Below are positions 44,844 to 54,021 of a stretch of 64,000 bases of DNA, piece by piece (the stretch's first letter is position 1; each line of letters begins with the position of its first letter). Position numbers and translations under genes: made by a program. The DNA comes from Desulfomicrobium apsheronum (lineage in GTDB: Bacteria > Desulfobacterota > Desulfovibrionia > Desulfovibrionales > Desulfomicrobiaceae), in the NCBI RefSeq assembly GCF_900114115.1, contig NZ_FORX01000004.1, positions 124,001-188,000 on the forward strand. The letters run 5' to 3'. The notes under the pieces were generated by a model. It saw only the letters and a list, made by a program, of their open reading frames with translations, had not been told where the DNA came from and made no database searches.

Positions 44844-44871
44844 GTCATCCCCGCGCAGGCGGGGATCCATG
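44844..44871 (-). repeat. REP-like palindromic repeat, copy 3 (inverted)
   Basis: Same palindrome in opposite orientation (ATCCCCGCGCAGGCGGGGAT core, with two compensating changes in the stem). It can pair with copies 1 and 2 to form larger structures in the leucine mRNA. Confidence 0.75.
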
Positions 44872-44922
44872 CCTCTCGCCTTCGATGCGGCAGCGTGTCC
44901 AACCCGCGCGCCAGCCACGATC

Positions 44923-45417
44923 CTACTGCGCCACCTTGCGCTTCACGTACTCCACCAGCCCGCCGCCGGAGAGCATTTCCATCATGAACGGGGCCACGGG
45001 AATGAAACCGATGGTCTCGCCCGTGGTCAGGTTCCTGATCGTGCCCGCAGCCACGTCGATCTCAAGCTCGTTGCCTTCCTTGATGCGCTCGATGTCGTCG
45101 CCCAGTTCCAGCAGCAAAAGGCCCATGTTGAAGGAGTTGCGATAGAAGATGCGCGCGTAGCTCCGCGCCAGGACCACGGGAATGCCAGCGCCCAGGATGG
45201 CCAGGGGAGCGTGCTCGCGCGAGGAACCGCAACCGAAATTGTCACCGGCGACCAGGATGTCGCCGGGGGTGACGCGCTTGACCCAGCCGGGCTCAAGGCC
45301 CTCGAAACAGTTCTTGCCAAGCTCCGCCGTATCGGCCGTGACCAAAAACCGGGCCGGGATGATCGCGTCCGTATCTATATGATCGCCCACCACGTGGGTT
45401 TTTCCTTTAAATGTCAT
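44923..45417 (-). CDS. leuD: 3-isopropylmalate dehydratase small subunit
   Basis: A 164-residue swivel-domain subunit that with LeuC isomerises 2- to 3-isopropylmalate. [18 protein letters not shown] and [11 protein letters not shown] are the hallmarks. It starts 12 bases after the leuC stop, with AGGAGAG upstream. Confidence 0.94.
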   Translation of the reverse strand: MTFKGKTHVVGDHIDTDAIIPARFLVTADTAELGKNCFEGLEPGWVKRVTPGDILVAGDNFGCGSSREHAPLAILGAGIPVVLARSYARIFYRNSFNMGLLLLELGDDIERIKEGNELEIDVAAGTIRNLTTGETIGFIPVAPFMMEMLSGGGLVEYVKRKVAQ

Positions 45418-45429
45418 GACTGCTCTCCT

Positions 45430-46692
45430 TTAACCAAGTTTGCCCGGATGGGTGATAAGCCCGGTCACGGCCGTGGCCGCCGCCACCGCCGGATTGGCCA
45501 GGTAGACTTCGGACTGCAGGCTGCCCATGCGTCCCTTGAAATTGCGGTTGGTCGTGGCCAGGCAACGCTCGCCTCCGGCCAGGATGCCCATGTGCCCGCC
45601 AAGGCACGGACCGCAGGTAGGCGGACTGATGATGGCGCCAGCATCGAGAAAAATGCGCAGCAGGCCCTCGTCCAGGGCCATCGAATACGCGCCGGGTGAG
45701 GCCGGGATGACGATGAAACGCACACCCTTGGCCACCTTGCGTCCCTTGATGATCCTGGCCGCCTCGCGCAGGTCGCTGATGCGGCCGTTGGTGCAGGAAC
45801 CGAGCACGACCTGATCGACGCGCACGCCGGAAACTTCCTCCACCGGCTTCACATTGTCCGGCAGGTGCGGGCAGGCGATCTGGGGTGAGAAGGAGGACAC
45901 GTCAAAGGTCATCTCCTTCCAGTAATGCGCGCCCTCGTCGGCGGCGATGGGACTGTCGCCCATGCGCCCATGAGCCTGGCAATAGGCCAGGGTCTTCTCA
46001 TCCGCAGCGAAAAGCCCGACCTTGCCCCCGGCCTCGATGGCCATGTTGGCCATGGTCATGCGCGCCTCGACCGAAAGGCCCTCGATGACCTCGCCGCCGA
46101 ACTCCAGCGCCTTGTACAGGGCCCCGGCCACACCGGTCTGGCCGATGGTGAAAAGGACCAGATCCTTGCCGCCGACATGCTCCGGCAGCTTGCCGGTGAA
46201 ATTGACGCGGATGGTCTCCGGCACCTTGAACCAGGTCTCACCGAGGGCCATGGCTGCGGCGATGTCCGTGCTGCCAAGACCCGTGGCGAAGGCGCCGAGG
46301 CCACCGTAGGTGCAGGTGTGGCTGTCGGCCCCGACCACGATGTCACCGGGCCCGACCAGTCCGTATTCGGGCAGGATGGCGTGTTCGACGCCCACGTTGC
46401 CGCCCTCGTAATAGTGGGTGATGTCCATCTCGCGGGCAAAGTAGCGCACGACCTTGACCTGCTCGGCAGAGTCGATGTCCTTATTGGGGGTGAAGTGGTC
46501 ACAGACCAGGGCCACGCGGTCCTTGTCGAAAACCTGCTTCACGCCCATCCCGCGAATGGACTTGATGGCGAGCGGCGCGGTTATATCGTTGGCCAACACC
46601 ATGGACACGCGGCACTGGACGATCTGTCCGTCCGCGGTGATGGGCTGGTCCGTATGCCTCTGCAATATCTTCTGTGCTAAAGTCTGGCGCAT
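45430..46692 (-). CDS. leuC: 3-isopropylmalate dehydratase large subunit
   Basis: A 420-residue aconitase-family subunit. The [4Fe-4S] ligands are in VLGSCTNGR and in CGPC (TCGPCLGGHMG), and GADSHTCTYGGLGAFATG is the active-site loop. It has the length of the two-subunit archaeal/bacterial type rather than the longer enterobacterial LeuC. Its start overlaps the end of leuA by 16 bases, indicating coupling. Confidence 0.94.
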   Translation of the reverse strand: MRQTLAQKILQRHTDQPITADGQIVQCRVSMVLANDITAPLAIKSIRGMGVKQVFDKDRVALVCDHFTPNKDIDSAEQVKVVRYFAREMDITHYYEGGNVGVEHAILPEYGLVGPGDIVVGADSHTCTYGGLGAFATGLGSTDIAAAMALGETWFKVPETIRVNFTGKLPEHVGGKDLVLFTIGQTGVAGALYKALEFGGEVIEGLSVEARMTMANMAIEAGGKVGLFAADEKTLAYCQAHGRMGDSPIAADEGAHYWKEMTFDVSSFSPQIACPHLPDNVKPVEEVSGVRVDQVVLGSCTNGRISDLREAARIIKGRKVAKGVRFIVIPASPGAYSMALDEGLLRIFLDAGAIISPPTCGPCLGGHMGILAGGERCLATTNRNFKGRMGSLQSEVYLANPAVAAATAVTGLITHPGKLG

Positions 46693-48209
46693 ATGCTGTC
46701 CTCCTGTCTTTTGGCCAAGCGGTTCAGGGCGTTCAGATACGCCTTGGCGCTGGCCACGATGATGTCCGCATCGGATGCGCGACCCACCGAGGTTTTTCCG
46801 TTTTCTTCTATCTTGACGGTCACCTCGCCCTGGGCGTCGGTGCCGCCGGTTATGGCGTTGACCGCATAGCGGACCAGTTTGGGGCTGCGCCCGACGACCT
46901 TGCCGATGGTGTTGAAAACAGCATCGATGGGGCCTGTCCCAAAATCCGAAAGAATGCGTTCTTCACCGTCCACATACATTTTGACGACCGCGTTGGGGAT
47001 GGCCATGTTGCCGCTCAGGGCACTCAGGTATTCCAGGCGGTACTTGTCCGGAAGGCGGAAAATCTCATCGAGGACGACGGCTTCGAGGTCTTCGACGAAA
47101 ATTTCCTTCTTGCGATCGGCCAGCTTTTTCATGGCCGTAAAAACTACGCCGAGCTGTTCTTCGTCAAGGCGGTAGCCAAGATCCTTGAGGCGCTTGTCGA
47201 AGGCGGCGCGACCCGAATGCTTGCCCAGCACCATGTCCTCTTCCTGGCGTCCCACGGACTCAGGGGTCATGATCTCGTAGGTCTGGCGATTCTTGAGCAC
47301 GCCATCCTGGTGGATTCCGGATTCATGGGCAAACGCGTTGGCACCGATAATCGATTTGTAAGGAGGTATAGGCTGACCGATGATCAATGACAAGAGCCGG
47401 GTGGAGGGGAAAATCTGCTCTTTATTGATGTTTGTGGTCAGCTGGTAGAAATCCTTGCGCACATCCATGGACATGACCACCTCTTCCAGCGCCGCGTTGC
47501 CGGCGCGCTCGCCGATGCCGCTCAGCGTCACCTCGGCCTGGCGCGCGCCCGCCTTCAAGGCCGCCAGGGTGTTGGCCGTGGCCAGGCCCAGGTCGTTGTG
47601 GCAGTGCACGGAAAAGACGGCCTTGTGGCTGCCCTTCACGTTCTCCAGCAAATACTTGATCAGCTCCGCGAATTCCTGGGGCTGCGTATAGCCGACGGTG
47701 TCCGGCACGTTGATGGTCGTGGCCCCGGCCGCGATGACGCGCTCGAAGACCTGGGCCAGAAAGGGCCAGTCGGAACGGGAGGCGTCCTCGGCCGAGAATT
47801 CGACGTTGGAGGTCTTCGACGCCGCGTATTTGACGGCGGCCTCGGCCATGTCCAGCACCTCGTGACGTTCCTTGCGCAGCTTGTACTTCATGTGAATGTC
47901 CGAGGTGGCCAGGAAGGTATGGATGCGCGCCTGCGGGTTGCCCTTGATCGCCTCCCAGGCACGATCGATGTCGCTGGGCAGCGCCCGGCAAAGCCCGGCC
48001 ACCTGGCAGTTCTGCGCGGCCAGGGCGATGTCGCGCACGGCCTCGAAATCGCCCTGACTCGCGGCCGGAAAGCCGGCCTCGATGATGTCGACACCAAGTA
48101 TTTCAAGCTGACGGGCCAGGCGTACCTTCTCATCGCGGTTCATGGTTGCGCCGGGAGACTGCTCGCCATCACGCAAGGTCGTGTCGAAAATGTAAATTCT
48201 TTCTGACAT
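46677..48209 (-). CDS. leuA: 2-isopropylmalate synthase
   Basis: A 510-residue enzyme catalysing the first committed step of leucine synthesis. [12 protein letters not shown] and the metal-binding HCHNDLG lie in the N-terminal TIM barrel, and the C-terminal ~120 residues form the regulatory leucine-binding domain, so feedback control is expected. AGGAG precedes the ATG. The 124-base AT-rich gap before it (48210-48333) probably holds a promoter, but I see no leucine-codon leader peptide or T-box. Confidence 0.94.
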   Translation of the reverse strand: MSERIYIFDTTLRDGEQSPGATMNRDEKVRLARQLEILGVDIIEAGFPAASQGDFEAVRDIALAAQNCQVAGLCRALPSDIDRAWEAIKGNPQARIHTFLATSDIHMKYKLRKERHEVLDMAEAAVKYAASKTSNVEFSAEDASRSDWPFLAQVFERVIAAGATTINVPDTVGYTQPQEFAELIKYLLENVKGSHKAVFSVHCHNDLGLATANTLAALKAGARQAEVTLSGIGERAGNAALEEVVMSMDVRKDFYQLTTNINKEQIFPSTRLLSLIIGQPIPPYKSIIGANAFAHESGIHQDGVLKNRQTYEIMTPESVGRQEEDMVLGKHSGRAAFDKRLKDLGYRLDEEQLGVVFTAMKKLADRKKEIFVEDLEAVVLDEIFRLPDKYRLEYLSALSGNMAIPNAVVKMYVDGEERILSDFGTGPIDAVFNTIGKVVGRSPKLVRYAVNAITGGTDAQGEVTVKIEENGKTSVGRASDADIIVASAKAYLNALNRLAKRQEDSICARL

Positions 48210-48333
48210 GATGCTCTCCTTTTAATGGATGATGTATAATCGATAGTTGATAAAGACAACGACTGATCCTGGCTGAATGTACGCCTGGATGGCCGTTTTC
48301 TGCAAACGATGCTGAGGGGGTTACGTTTTTCCT

Positions 48334-49092
48334 TTACGAGATCTTGTGAGAAGACTCTCGTAGAAAGGATTTCCCGCGTAGGGGTAGAAAGAAGTAGGTG
48401 TAGATGAGGCCGGAGAAGATGTAGCCGATGAAGAACACAAAGCTCAGAAGCTTTGGTTCGGATGCGACGAGCACGAAAATGAGCAGTGCCGTGACCGTGG
48501 CGCTGAAGCGATGCGCGCGAATGACCTCGGCGTCCTTGAAGGATGCGTAGCGGACATTGCTGACCATGAGAATGGAGACCAGAAAGGCGAGCCCGAGCGT
48601 GATGCCGGGCACCAGATCGGCCATGGATTCAGGGATGTACGAGGAGAAGAGAACAAAAGTGGCCAGGGTACAGGCCGCCGCCGGAATGGGCAGGCCGATG
48701 AAGAACTTCTTGCTGATCTTGCCTGTCTGGATGTTGAAGCGGGCCAGCCTAAGTGCTCCGCAGGCCATGACCAGAAAGGAGGCCATTATGCCCAGGCGGC
48801 CGAACTCGAAGGTGTTCCACTGGTGGATCATGATGGCCGGTCCCACACCAAAAGCGATGAGATCGACCAGGGAATCCAGCTGGACGCCGAAGTCCGAGGC
48901 CGAATTGGTCAGCCGCGCCAGCTTTCCATCCAGCCCGTCAAAGACGCAGCTGACGATGATGGCCACGGCAGCCATCTCGAAACGCCCGTCAATGGACCAC
49001 AGAATACCCAGGAAGCCGGTCAGCAGACTGGCCATGGTCATCATGTTGGGGAGCAGATAGTATCCCCGATGCTTGGGTTTCAAGTGTTCCAT
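48334..49092 (-). CDS. pssA: CDP-diacylglycerol-serine O-phosphatidyltransferase
   Basis: A 252-residue integral membrane enzyme that makes phosphatidylserine. The CDP-alcohol phosphotransferase motif is present as DGLDGKLAR followed by SDFGVQLDSLVD, with seven or so apolar helices around it. It follows psd by 25 bases, so the two enzymes of phosphatidylethanolamine synthesis are co-transcribed. The start at 49092 was taken because upstream codons belong to the psd end. Confidence 0.9.
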   Translation of the reverse strand: MEHLKPKHRGYYLLPNMMTMASLLTGFLGILWSIDGRFEMAAVAIIVSCVFDGLDGKLARLTNSASDFGVQLDSLVDLIAFGVGPAIMIHQWNTFEFGRLGIMASFLVMACGALRLARFNIQTGKISKKFFIGLPIPAAACTLATFVLFSSYIPESMADLVPGITLGLAFLVSILMVSNVRYASFKDAEVIRAHRFSATVTALLIFVLVASEPKLLSFVFFIGYIFSGLIYTYFFLPLRGKSFLRESSHKIS

Positions 49093-49117
49093 TAAGAGTC
49101 CCGAATAAATCTCTTTT

Positions 49118-49759
49118 TTATTTTTTGCGGGCCAGTATCGACTGCCCTGCAAAAACCTTGTCACCAATTCGAACAGTTGGTTCATACTCGGCAGGCAGGT
49201 AAAGGTCAACTCTGGATCCGAACTTGATCAGTCCGAAACGCTGCCCCCGGCCCAGGGAGTCACCCTCCTCGCTCCAGCAGATGATGCGCCGTGCGATGAG
49301 CCCTGCGATCTGGACCATGGTCCAGGAACGGCCGTCCCCGTCCTCGATCAAGAGCGAGTTGCGCTCGTTGTCGGTGGAGGCCTTGTCGAAGGAGGCGTTC
49401 AGAAATTTCCCGCCAAAATAGGAGATGCGCGCAATGCGGCCGGTCACGGGCATGCGGTTCACGTGGACGTTGAAGACGTTCATGAACACACAGACGGCGG
49501 TGCGGTCCTCGCCGGTCATGGGATCGCGCATGGTTTCGACCTTGATGACCTTGCCGTCGGCCGGAGAAACGGCCACGCCCGGCTCCTGGGGCACCACGCG
49601 CTCCGGATCGCGGAAGAAATTGAGCACGAAGAAAAGAGCCACGAGCAGGACGGTCGCCATGAACCAGCAGTCGAGCAGGGCGAAGGTCAGGGTGGCCATG
49701 GCCGTGAAGAAAATAAAAGGCAGGCCTTCAAGAGAAAGACCGATCGAGGGCTTAAGCAT
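49118..49759 (-). CDS. psd: Phosphatidylserine decarboxylase
   Basis: A 213-residue proenzyme of the short type. Cleavage between G181 and S182 in FGSRVDLY would create the pyruvoyl cofactor on the small subunit. VSPADGKV and NVHVNRMP are other conserved parts, and an N-terminal membrane hairpin is predicted at about 13-50. It converts the product of PssA to phosphatidylethanolamine. Confidence 0.92.
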   Translation of the reverse strand: MLKPSIGLSLEGLPFIFFTAMATLTFALLDCWFMATVLLVALFFVLNFFRDPERVVPQEPGVAVSPADGKVIKVETMRDPMTGEDRTAVCVFMNVFNVHVNRMPVTGRIARISYFGGKFLNASFDKASTDNERNSLLIEDGDGRSWTMVQIAGLIARRIICWSEEGDSLGRGQRFGLIKFGSRVDLYLPAEYEPTVRIGDKVFAGQSILARKK

Positions 49760-49836
49760 GAGAACTCCTGATCAATTTATGGGCAAGGGTCTGACTACTC
49801 GGGGGGAAAGAGAGTTTCAAGCCAAATTTTCCCCGA

Positions 49837-51111
49837 TCATTTCCCCGGCCGTGGGCCCGAATACAGTTTTTTCCATTCATCAAGAAAGAGGATGGCCGTT
49901 TCGAGTCGGCCAAGACGCCCTTCCCGGCCGCGCAAGGTCCAGACCAGATCATCGAAGCTCACCGTGGACGCAAGATTCAATTCGGCCAACAGGGCTTCCA
50001 CTTCCGAACGCAGATGCGGCGCGATTTGCGCCCGCCAATCATCGGGTGGGATCTCCTTGACCTGCATGAATTTTTCCGCGTGCCGCAAAAGGGTCTGCAT
50101 GCGGTGGGCGTAGGTGTGTTCGGCCAGCACCCGGGCCCGTCCCCTGGCCGCGACCTCGGCCCTGGCTTCGGGATGGGCGAGGTAATATGCTATGCCTTGC
50201 AGCAATTCGGGCATGTCGGAGAAAAGGGCCAGCTCATCTTCGGCGAAAAGTTCGGACAAGAGCGCGCGCCGGTCCACCAGCTGAAAAGCTCCGCAGGCAG
50301 CAAGCTCGAAGGTGCGCGGATTGACGAAATCCCCGTCCCCGACCAATACGCCGGGCCTTACCGAGGAATGCAGATTCACGTTGATGGTCGTGGAATTGAA
50401 GATGCGCACCACTTCCTCGGTGTCAATACGCGCTCCGCCTTTTTGCAGATAGGGCGCAAGGGTCGTCTCCCCGTCCCAGTCATTGCCCCAGATGCGCAGG
50501 TCGTGCCCTGTCAGTTGCCGAAAAGCCAGCCGCCGATTGGGGTAACCCGCGCCCACAAAGGAAATTTCGCTGCCGCACTTGCGCCGCTCGACGGCTGAAA
50601 GTTCCAGCGGCCGGTGCACGGACGGATCCGCCGCCAGGGGCAGATAGAATGAATCGTGCTGCCCCAGCGCCGCCAGCTGATCCCCGAAATCTCCCTTCTG
50701 GATGACCGCGAAAAGGTCGTAATAGGGGGCAAAGGCCTTCCAGTAGGGAAAAACCTCGCGGTCCTCCACGAACCACATGGCCGTGGGCACCCCGTCGCGC
50801 CTCAGTCGCTTGAGGGCCTGCCGGGACAAGGGCGCCTGCGCCATGGCCAGGACCAGATCGGGGCAGAAGGATTCGACCTTGGCCAGGACGGCCTGGGACA
50901 CGACCTGCAGAAAGCTGTTCTCCAGATAGTCGAGACGGTCCGTGCCCACGCGCAGGTCTTTCAGGGCCGAGAAGGCGGAAAAAAAATCCGGAGCCTCGAA
51001 ATATTCGACCACGTGCCCAAGCTCCCGCAGGGCGTTCCCGCAGTAGCGTCCGATGGGCAGGGAGCCGCCGTACATGGGCAGAACAACCAGAATTCGTCGG
51101 GTTTCAGTCAT
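49837..51111 (-). CDS. Glycosyltransferase of the CgeB-like type
   Basis: A 424-residue protein with two Rossmann-like halves. The N-terminal VVLPMYGGSLPIGRYCGNAL and the C-terminal FVNPRTFELAACGAFQLVD resemble the CgeB/glycosyltransferase group that often decorates LPS or flagellin. ATG at 51111 overlaps the previous gene by eight bases, so the two glycosyltransferases form one unit. Donor and acceptor are unknown. Confidence 0.78.
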   Translation of the reverse strand: MTETRRILVVLPMYGGSLPIGRYCGNALRELGHVVEYFEAPDFFSAFSALKDLRVGTDRLDYLENSFLQVVSQAVLAKVESFCPDLVLAMAQAPLSRQALKRLRRDGVPTAMWFVEDREVFPYWKAFAPYYDLFAVIQKGDFGDQLAALGQHDSFYLPLAADPSVHRPLELSAVERRKCGSEISFVGAGYPNRRLAFRQLTGHDLRIWGNDWDGETTLAPYLQKGGARIDTEEVVRIFNSTTINVNLHSSVRPGVLVGDGDFVNPRTFELAACGAFQLVDRRALLSELFAEDELALFSDMPELLQGIAYYLAHPEARAEVAARGRARVLAEHTYAHRMQTLLRHAEKFMQVKEIPPDDWRAQIAPHLRSEVEALLAELNLASTVSFDDLVWTLRGREGRLGRLETAILFLDEWKKLYSGPRPGK

Positions 51112-52366
51112 GGGCCCGTCCTCGCAGTGTTTGGGGCAGCATCCAGTCGCGCTCCTGCATCCAGGTTTCCTCCGGCAAGAATTCCGCATCGCTCCGCATG
51201 GGCAGCCCGGCGTAGGCGGCGGCCATCGCCCTGAACGCCCTGCGCCGCCCGAACTCGGGGTCCGTACCGGCGACGACGGTGAAGGTCAGGCCCAGTTCGT
51301 CGAAGCCGCTGGTCATGACCGCGCACCCCGGTGCAAGTTCCCTGGACGTGTGCCCGCTGACATGACGCAACACGGACGGGTCGCCAAAAACACTGCGGCA
51401 GGCTACGTCGTGCGGGCAGGGCGCGGTTTCAAGGCAGGGCGCGCACTCTCGTGTGGCCTGCAGGACCAGGTGCCCCCGGCCGTAGGGCCCGGTCTCGTGA
51501 CACCAGGCCGAGGAAAGAAAAAAGGCCAGCACGGGCACGCCCAGATGGGCAGCCAGATGCATGGTCCCGGTATCAGGCGAGACGAGCAGGTCGAGCCCGC
51601 CCACGGTGTCATGGAGTTCCTGCCAGCCGGTGCGGCCGACCAGGTCGCGGACCTCGCCCCGGAGCGACGCGGGCAACAGTGCGGCAAGTTCCCTGGCGGC
51701 CCGCCGCTCGCTACCTGAGCCGAGCAGATGGATGGGGCCGCGCCCCACGCGCCCGGCCGCGGCCTGGACCAACGGGGCCAGCATCGCGGCGGGAAGGGAC
51801 CTGCGTGCGTTCTGCCCGGCCATGACCACGCCAATGCCGCCGCCGCGCGGAACCGCGTCGGGATTGACCCGCTCCGGAAGCGCCGGCTGCTCGGCATAAA
51901 GCCCCCACACGTCGACCAGATTGAGGCCGGTCAAGGCCCGGGCCCTGGTCCAGCGCATGATCTGTCCGGGCCAGGAATCGATCAGCCGCTGTCCCCGATG
52001 CGACCGATAACCCCGGACCGTCGAGCACGGAAACATCCCGGCCAGGGCAAAACTTAGCCCGGAAAAATTGAGATTGTAGACGCGGTGGAAATCAAGCTCC
52101 ATAATACCGGCCAATTCCTCGTGCACCCGGGCCAGAATGTCGGGGCCGTGAGTTCCGTGGGCAGCGATGCCGTGCACTTCAACCCCCGGATAGACGATAC
52201 GGGCCAGGGATTTGAGGGAATCGTCGACCAGCAGATGCACCTCACCGTCACCTTGCAAGGAACGCAGCAGGCGCTTGGTCTGGAGCAGGTCGCCGAACCG
52301 GGCCAGCTGAATGACCAGATATCTGGGGGAGGATTTGCACTGCATGTCGGAATCGCCGGAATTCAT
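51104..52366 (-). CDS. Glycosyltransferase family 9 (heptosyltransferase-like)
   Basis: A 420-residue protein. YLVIQLARFGDLLQTKRLL at the N terminus and the C-terminal SPDTGTMHLAAHLGVPVLAFF are typical of ADP-heptose LPS heptosyltransferases. A cysteine-rich insertion near the C terminus (ECAPCLETAPCPHDVACR) is a feature of the long GT9 proteins of Desulfovibrionales-like genomes. ATG at 52345 is an alternative start. Confidence 0.82.
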   Translation of the reverse strand: MNSGDSDMQCKSSPRYLVIQLARFGDLLQTKRLLRSLQGDGEVHLLVDDSLKSLARIVYPGVEVHGIAAHGTHGPDILARVHEELAGIMELDFHRVYNLNFSGLSFALAGMFPCSTVRGYRSHRGQRLIDSWPGQIMRWTRARALTGLNLVDVWGLYAEQPALPERVNPDAVPRGGGIGVVMAGQNARRSLPAAMLAPLVQAAAGRVGRGPIHLLGSGSERRAARELAALLPASLRGEVRDLVGRTGWQELHDTVGGLDLLVSPDTGTMHLAAHLGVPVLAFFLSSAWCHETGPYGRGHLVLQATRECAPCLETAPCPHDVACRSVFGDPSVLRHVSGHTSRELAPGCAVMTSGFDELGLTFTVVAGTDPEFGRRRAFRAMAAAYAGLPMRSDAEFLPEETWMQERDWMLPQTLRGRAHD

Positions 52367-52505
52367 GACCCTTCATCCGGCAAAAACCCGCAAAAGTCCA
52401 GAACTCCCCGGATTATCAGGCCCTCTCAGCCGGCAGGACCAGACAGAACAGGACCGGGGCCCTGACGTCTTGGACAAGTGGGGCCCGCTCTGCTAGACGG
52501 CGGGC

Positions 52506-53195
52506 ATGCGTTACTACCCTCTGCTTTTGGACCTGACCGGCATGCGGTGCCTGGTCGTCGGCGCCGGCGAAGTCGGCCTGCGCAAGATCGAGGGGCTGCT
52601 GCAATGCGGCCCGGAGCTGGTCACGGCCATCGATCCCGCGCCGCCGAACACCGAACTGACCGAGCTTCTTGCAAGGCAGGGCAACTTCTCGTATGAACAG
52701 CGGCCCTTCGCCGAAACGGACCTGGACCGGGCGCGGCTGGTCTTTGCCTGCACCAGCGATCGCGCCGTGAACGCCGGAATCGGCCGGATCTGCATGAAGC
52801 GGGGGATTCTGTGCAACATGACCGATGCCCCCGAGCACGGCAGTTTCGTGCTCCCGGCCAGCATCACCCGCGGCGATCTGACCATATCCATTTCCACCAG
52901 CGGAACCAGCCCGGCCCTGGCCCGGGTCATCCGCCGGGATCTGGAAACCCGATACGGGCCGGAATACGAGACCATGACCCGTCTTCTGGCCGACATCAGA
53001 ACCGCGCTTCTGGCCCTTGGGCGAAGCAGCGACGAAAACAGGGAGATCTTTCGCAGGCTGGCCGCCTCCTCCCTGCCGGACCTGATCAAAAACGACGACC
53101 GGCACGGCTGTCTGGAACTGCTCCGGAACGTGCTTCCCACTGACCTGCATACAAGAATCGGAGAATGGTGTGATGACTGCTTCCCGACTTTTTGA
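52506..53195 (+). CDS. Precorrin-2 dehydrogenase (CysG N-terminal-like)
   Basis: A 229-residue enzyme that makes sirohydrochlorin from precorrin-2 with NAD. The nucleotide-binding VVGAGEVGLRK is at 18-27, and NMTDAPEHGSFVLPA and SISTSGTSPALA match the CysG/Met8 family. It lacks the methyltransferase half of CysG. Its end overlaps the CcsA/HemX gene, and hemA follows, giving a tetrapyrrole/cytochrome group; siroheme and the alternative heme route of sulfate reducers both pass through its product. Confidence 0.9.
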   Translation: MRYYPLLLDLTGMRCLVVGAGEVGLRKIEGLLQCGPELVTAIDPAPPNTELTELLARQGNFSYEQRPFAETDLDRARLVFACTSDRAVNAGIGRICMKRGILCNMTDAPEHGSFVLPASITRGDLTISISTSGTSPALARVIRRDLETRYGPEYETMTRLLADIRTALLALGRSSDENREIFRRLAASSLPDLIKNDDRHGCLELLRNVLPTDLHTRIGEWCDDCFPTF

Positions 53196-54000
53196 ATTGA
53201 TCATAGCACTGCTCTACCTGTCAGGCTCGGTTTCATACCCCCTGGGACTGGTCCTGCGCCGCGCGTTCCTCAAACGCCTTGCGGCCTGGACATCAGCGGC
53301 GGCCTTCGGACTGCACACCGTGGACCTGGCCCTGCGCTCCCTGGAACTGGGGGCCGCCAACCTGCAGCACGGCCAGTTCTACATGAGCCTCATGGCCTGG
53401 TTTTTTGTGCTCATCTTTTTTGTCCTGTGGTGGCGCCTCAAGCATGATTTTCTGTCCATGATCACCGCGCCCCTGGCCCTGATCCTCTTCAGTTCGTCCC
53501 TGGCCGTGCGCACCCAGGTCCTGGCCGTGCCTGAGCAGTTCAGCGTGTTGTGGTTCAGCCTGCATGTCGGCACCATCTTCGTCTCGCTCGCGCTCATCGC
53601 CATGGCCTTTGGCGCCGGGGTGGCCTATCTGCACCTGGAACGGCTGATAAAGACCAAGGCCAAGCTGCCCGGCTTCTCCAAGGAACTGCCCTCCCTTGAA
53701 ACCTTCGACAGAGCCAACCACTGGGCGGTGAGCATCGGATTCCCGCTTTACACCATAAGCCTGCTGGCCGGATTTCTGTGGGCCTCCTTCACCTGGAAGA
53801 AGGTAATCAGCTGGGACCCCAAGGAGCTGATCTCCATCGTCACCTGGATCCTTTTCGCCCTGCTTTTCCATCAGCGCATGGTGCTGGGCTGGCGGGGCCG
53901 CAAACCGGCCAAAACGGCCATAATCCTTTTCATTCTTTGTCTTGTGTCCCTGGTCGGGGTCAACTTCCTGTTGCCGTCACACCACAGCTTTAGACAGTAA
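53173..54000 (+). CDS. Cytochrome c assembly protein of the CcsA/HemX type
   Basis: A 275-residue integral membrane protein with eight predicted helices. The motif SWDPKELIS near residue 215 and the preceding FLWASFTW are typical of the CcsA/HemX/CcmC superfamily of heme-handling proteins. Conserved histidines in the apolar helices (near residues 39, 122 and 243) could bind heme. GTG 53170 is an alternative start. Location between precorrin-2 dehydrogenase and hemA is usual for this group in related bacteria. Confidence 0.87.
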   Translation: MTASRLFELIIALLYLSGSVSYPLGLVLRRAFLKRLAAWTSAAAFGLHTVDLALRSLELGAANLQHGQFYMSLMAWFFVLIFFVLWWRLKHDFLSMITAPLALILFSSSLAVRTQVLAVPEQFSVLWFSLHVGTIFVSLALIAMAFGAGVAYLHLERLIKTKAKLPGFSKELPSLETFDRANHWAVSIGFPLYTISLLAGFLWASFTWKKVISWDPKELISIVTWILFALLFHQRMVLGWRGRKPAKTAIILFILCLVSLVGVNFLLPSHHSFRQ

Positions 54001-54021
54001 TCCTATAGACATCACCAATCC

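Noticed and set aside
44687-44871. The palindromic repeats as a small CRISPR array
   Set aside because: Only three copies, one inverted, with unequal spacers, and each unit is a long palindrome typical of REP elements; no cas genes.
48210-48333. Leucine attenuator or T-box upstream of leuA
   Set aside because: No run of leucine codons in a short frame, no T-box sequence and no terminator-like hairpin were found; only AT-rich promoter-like bases.
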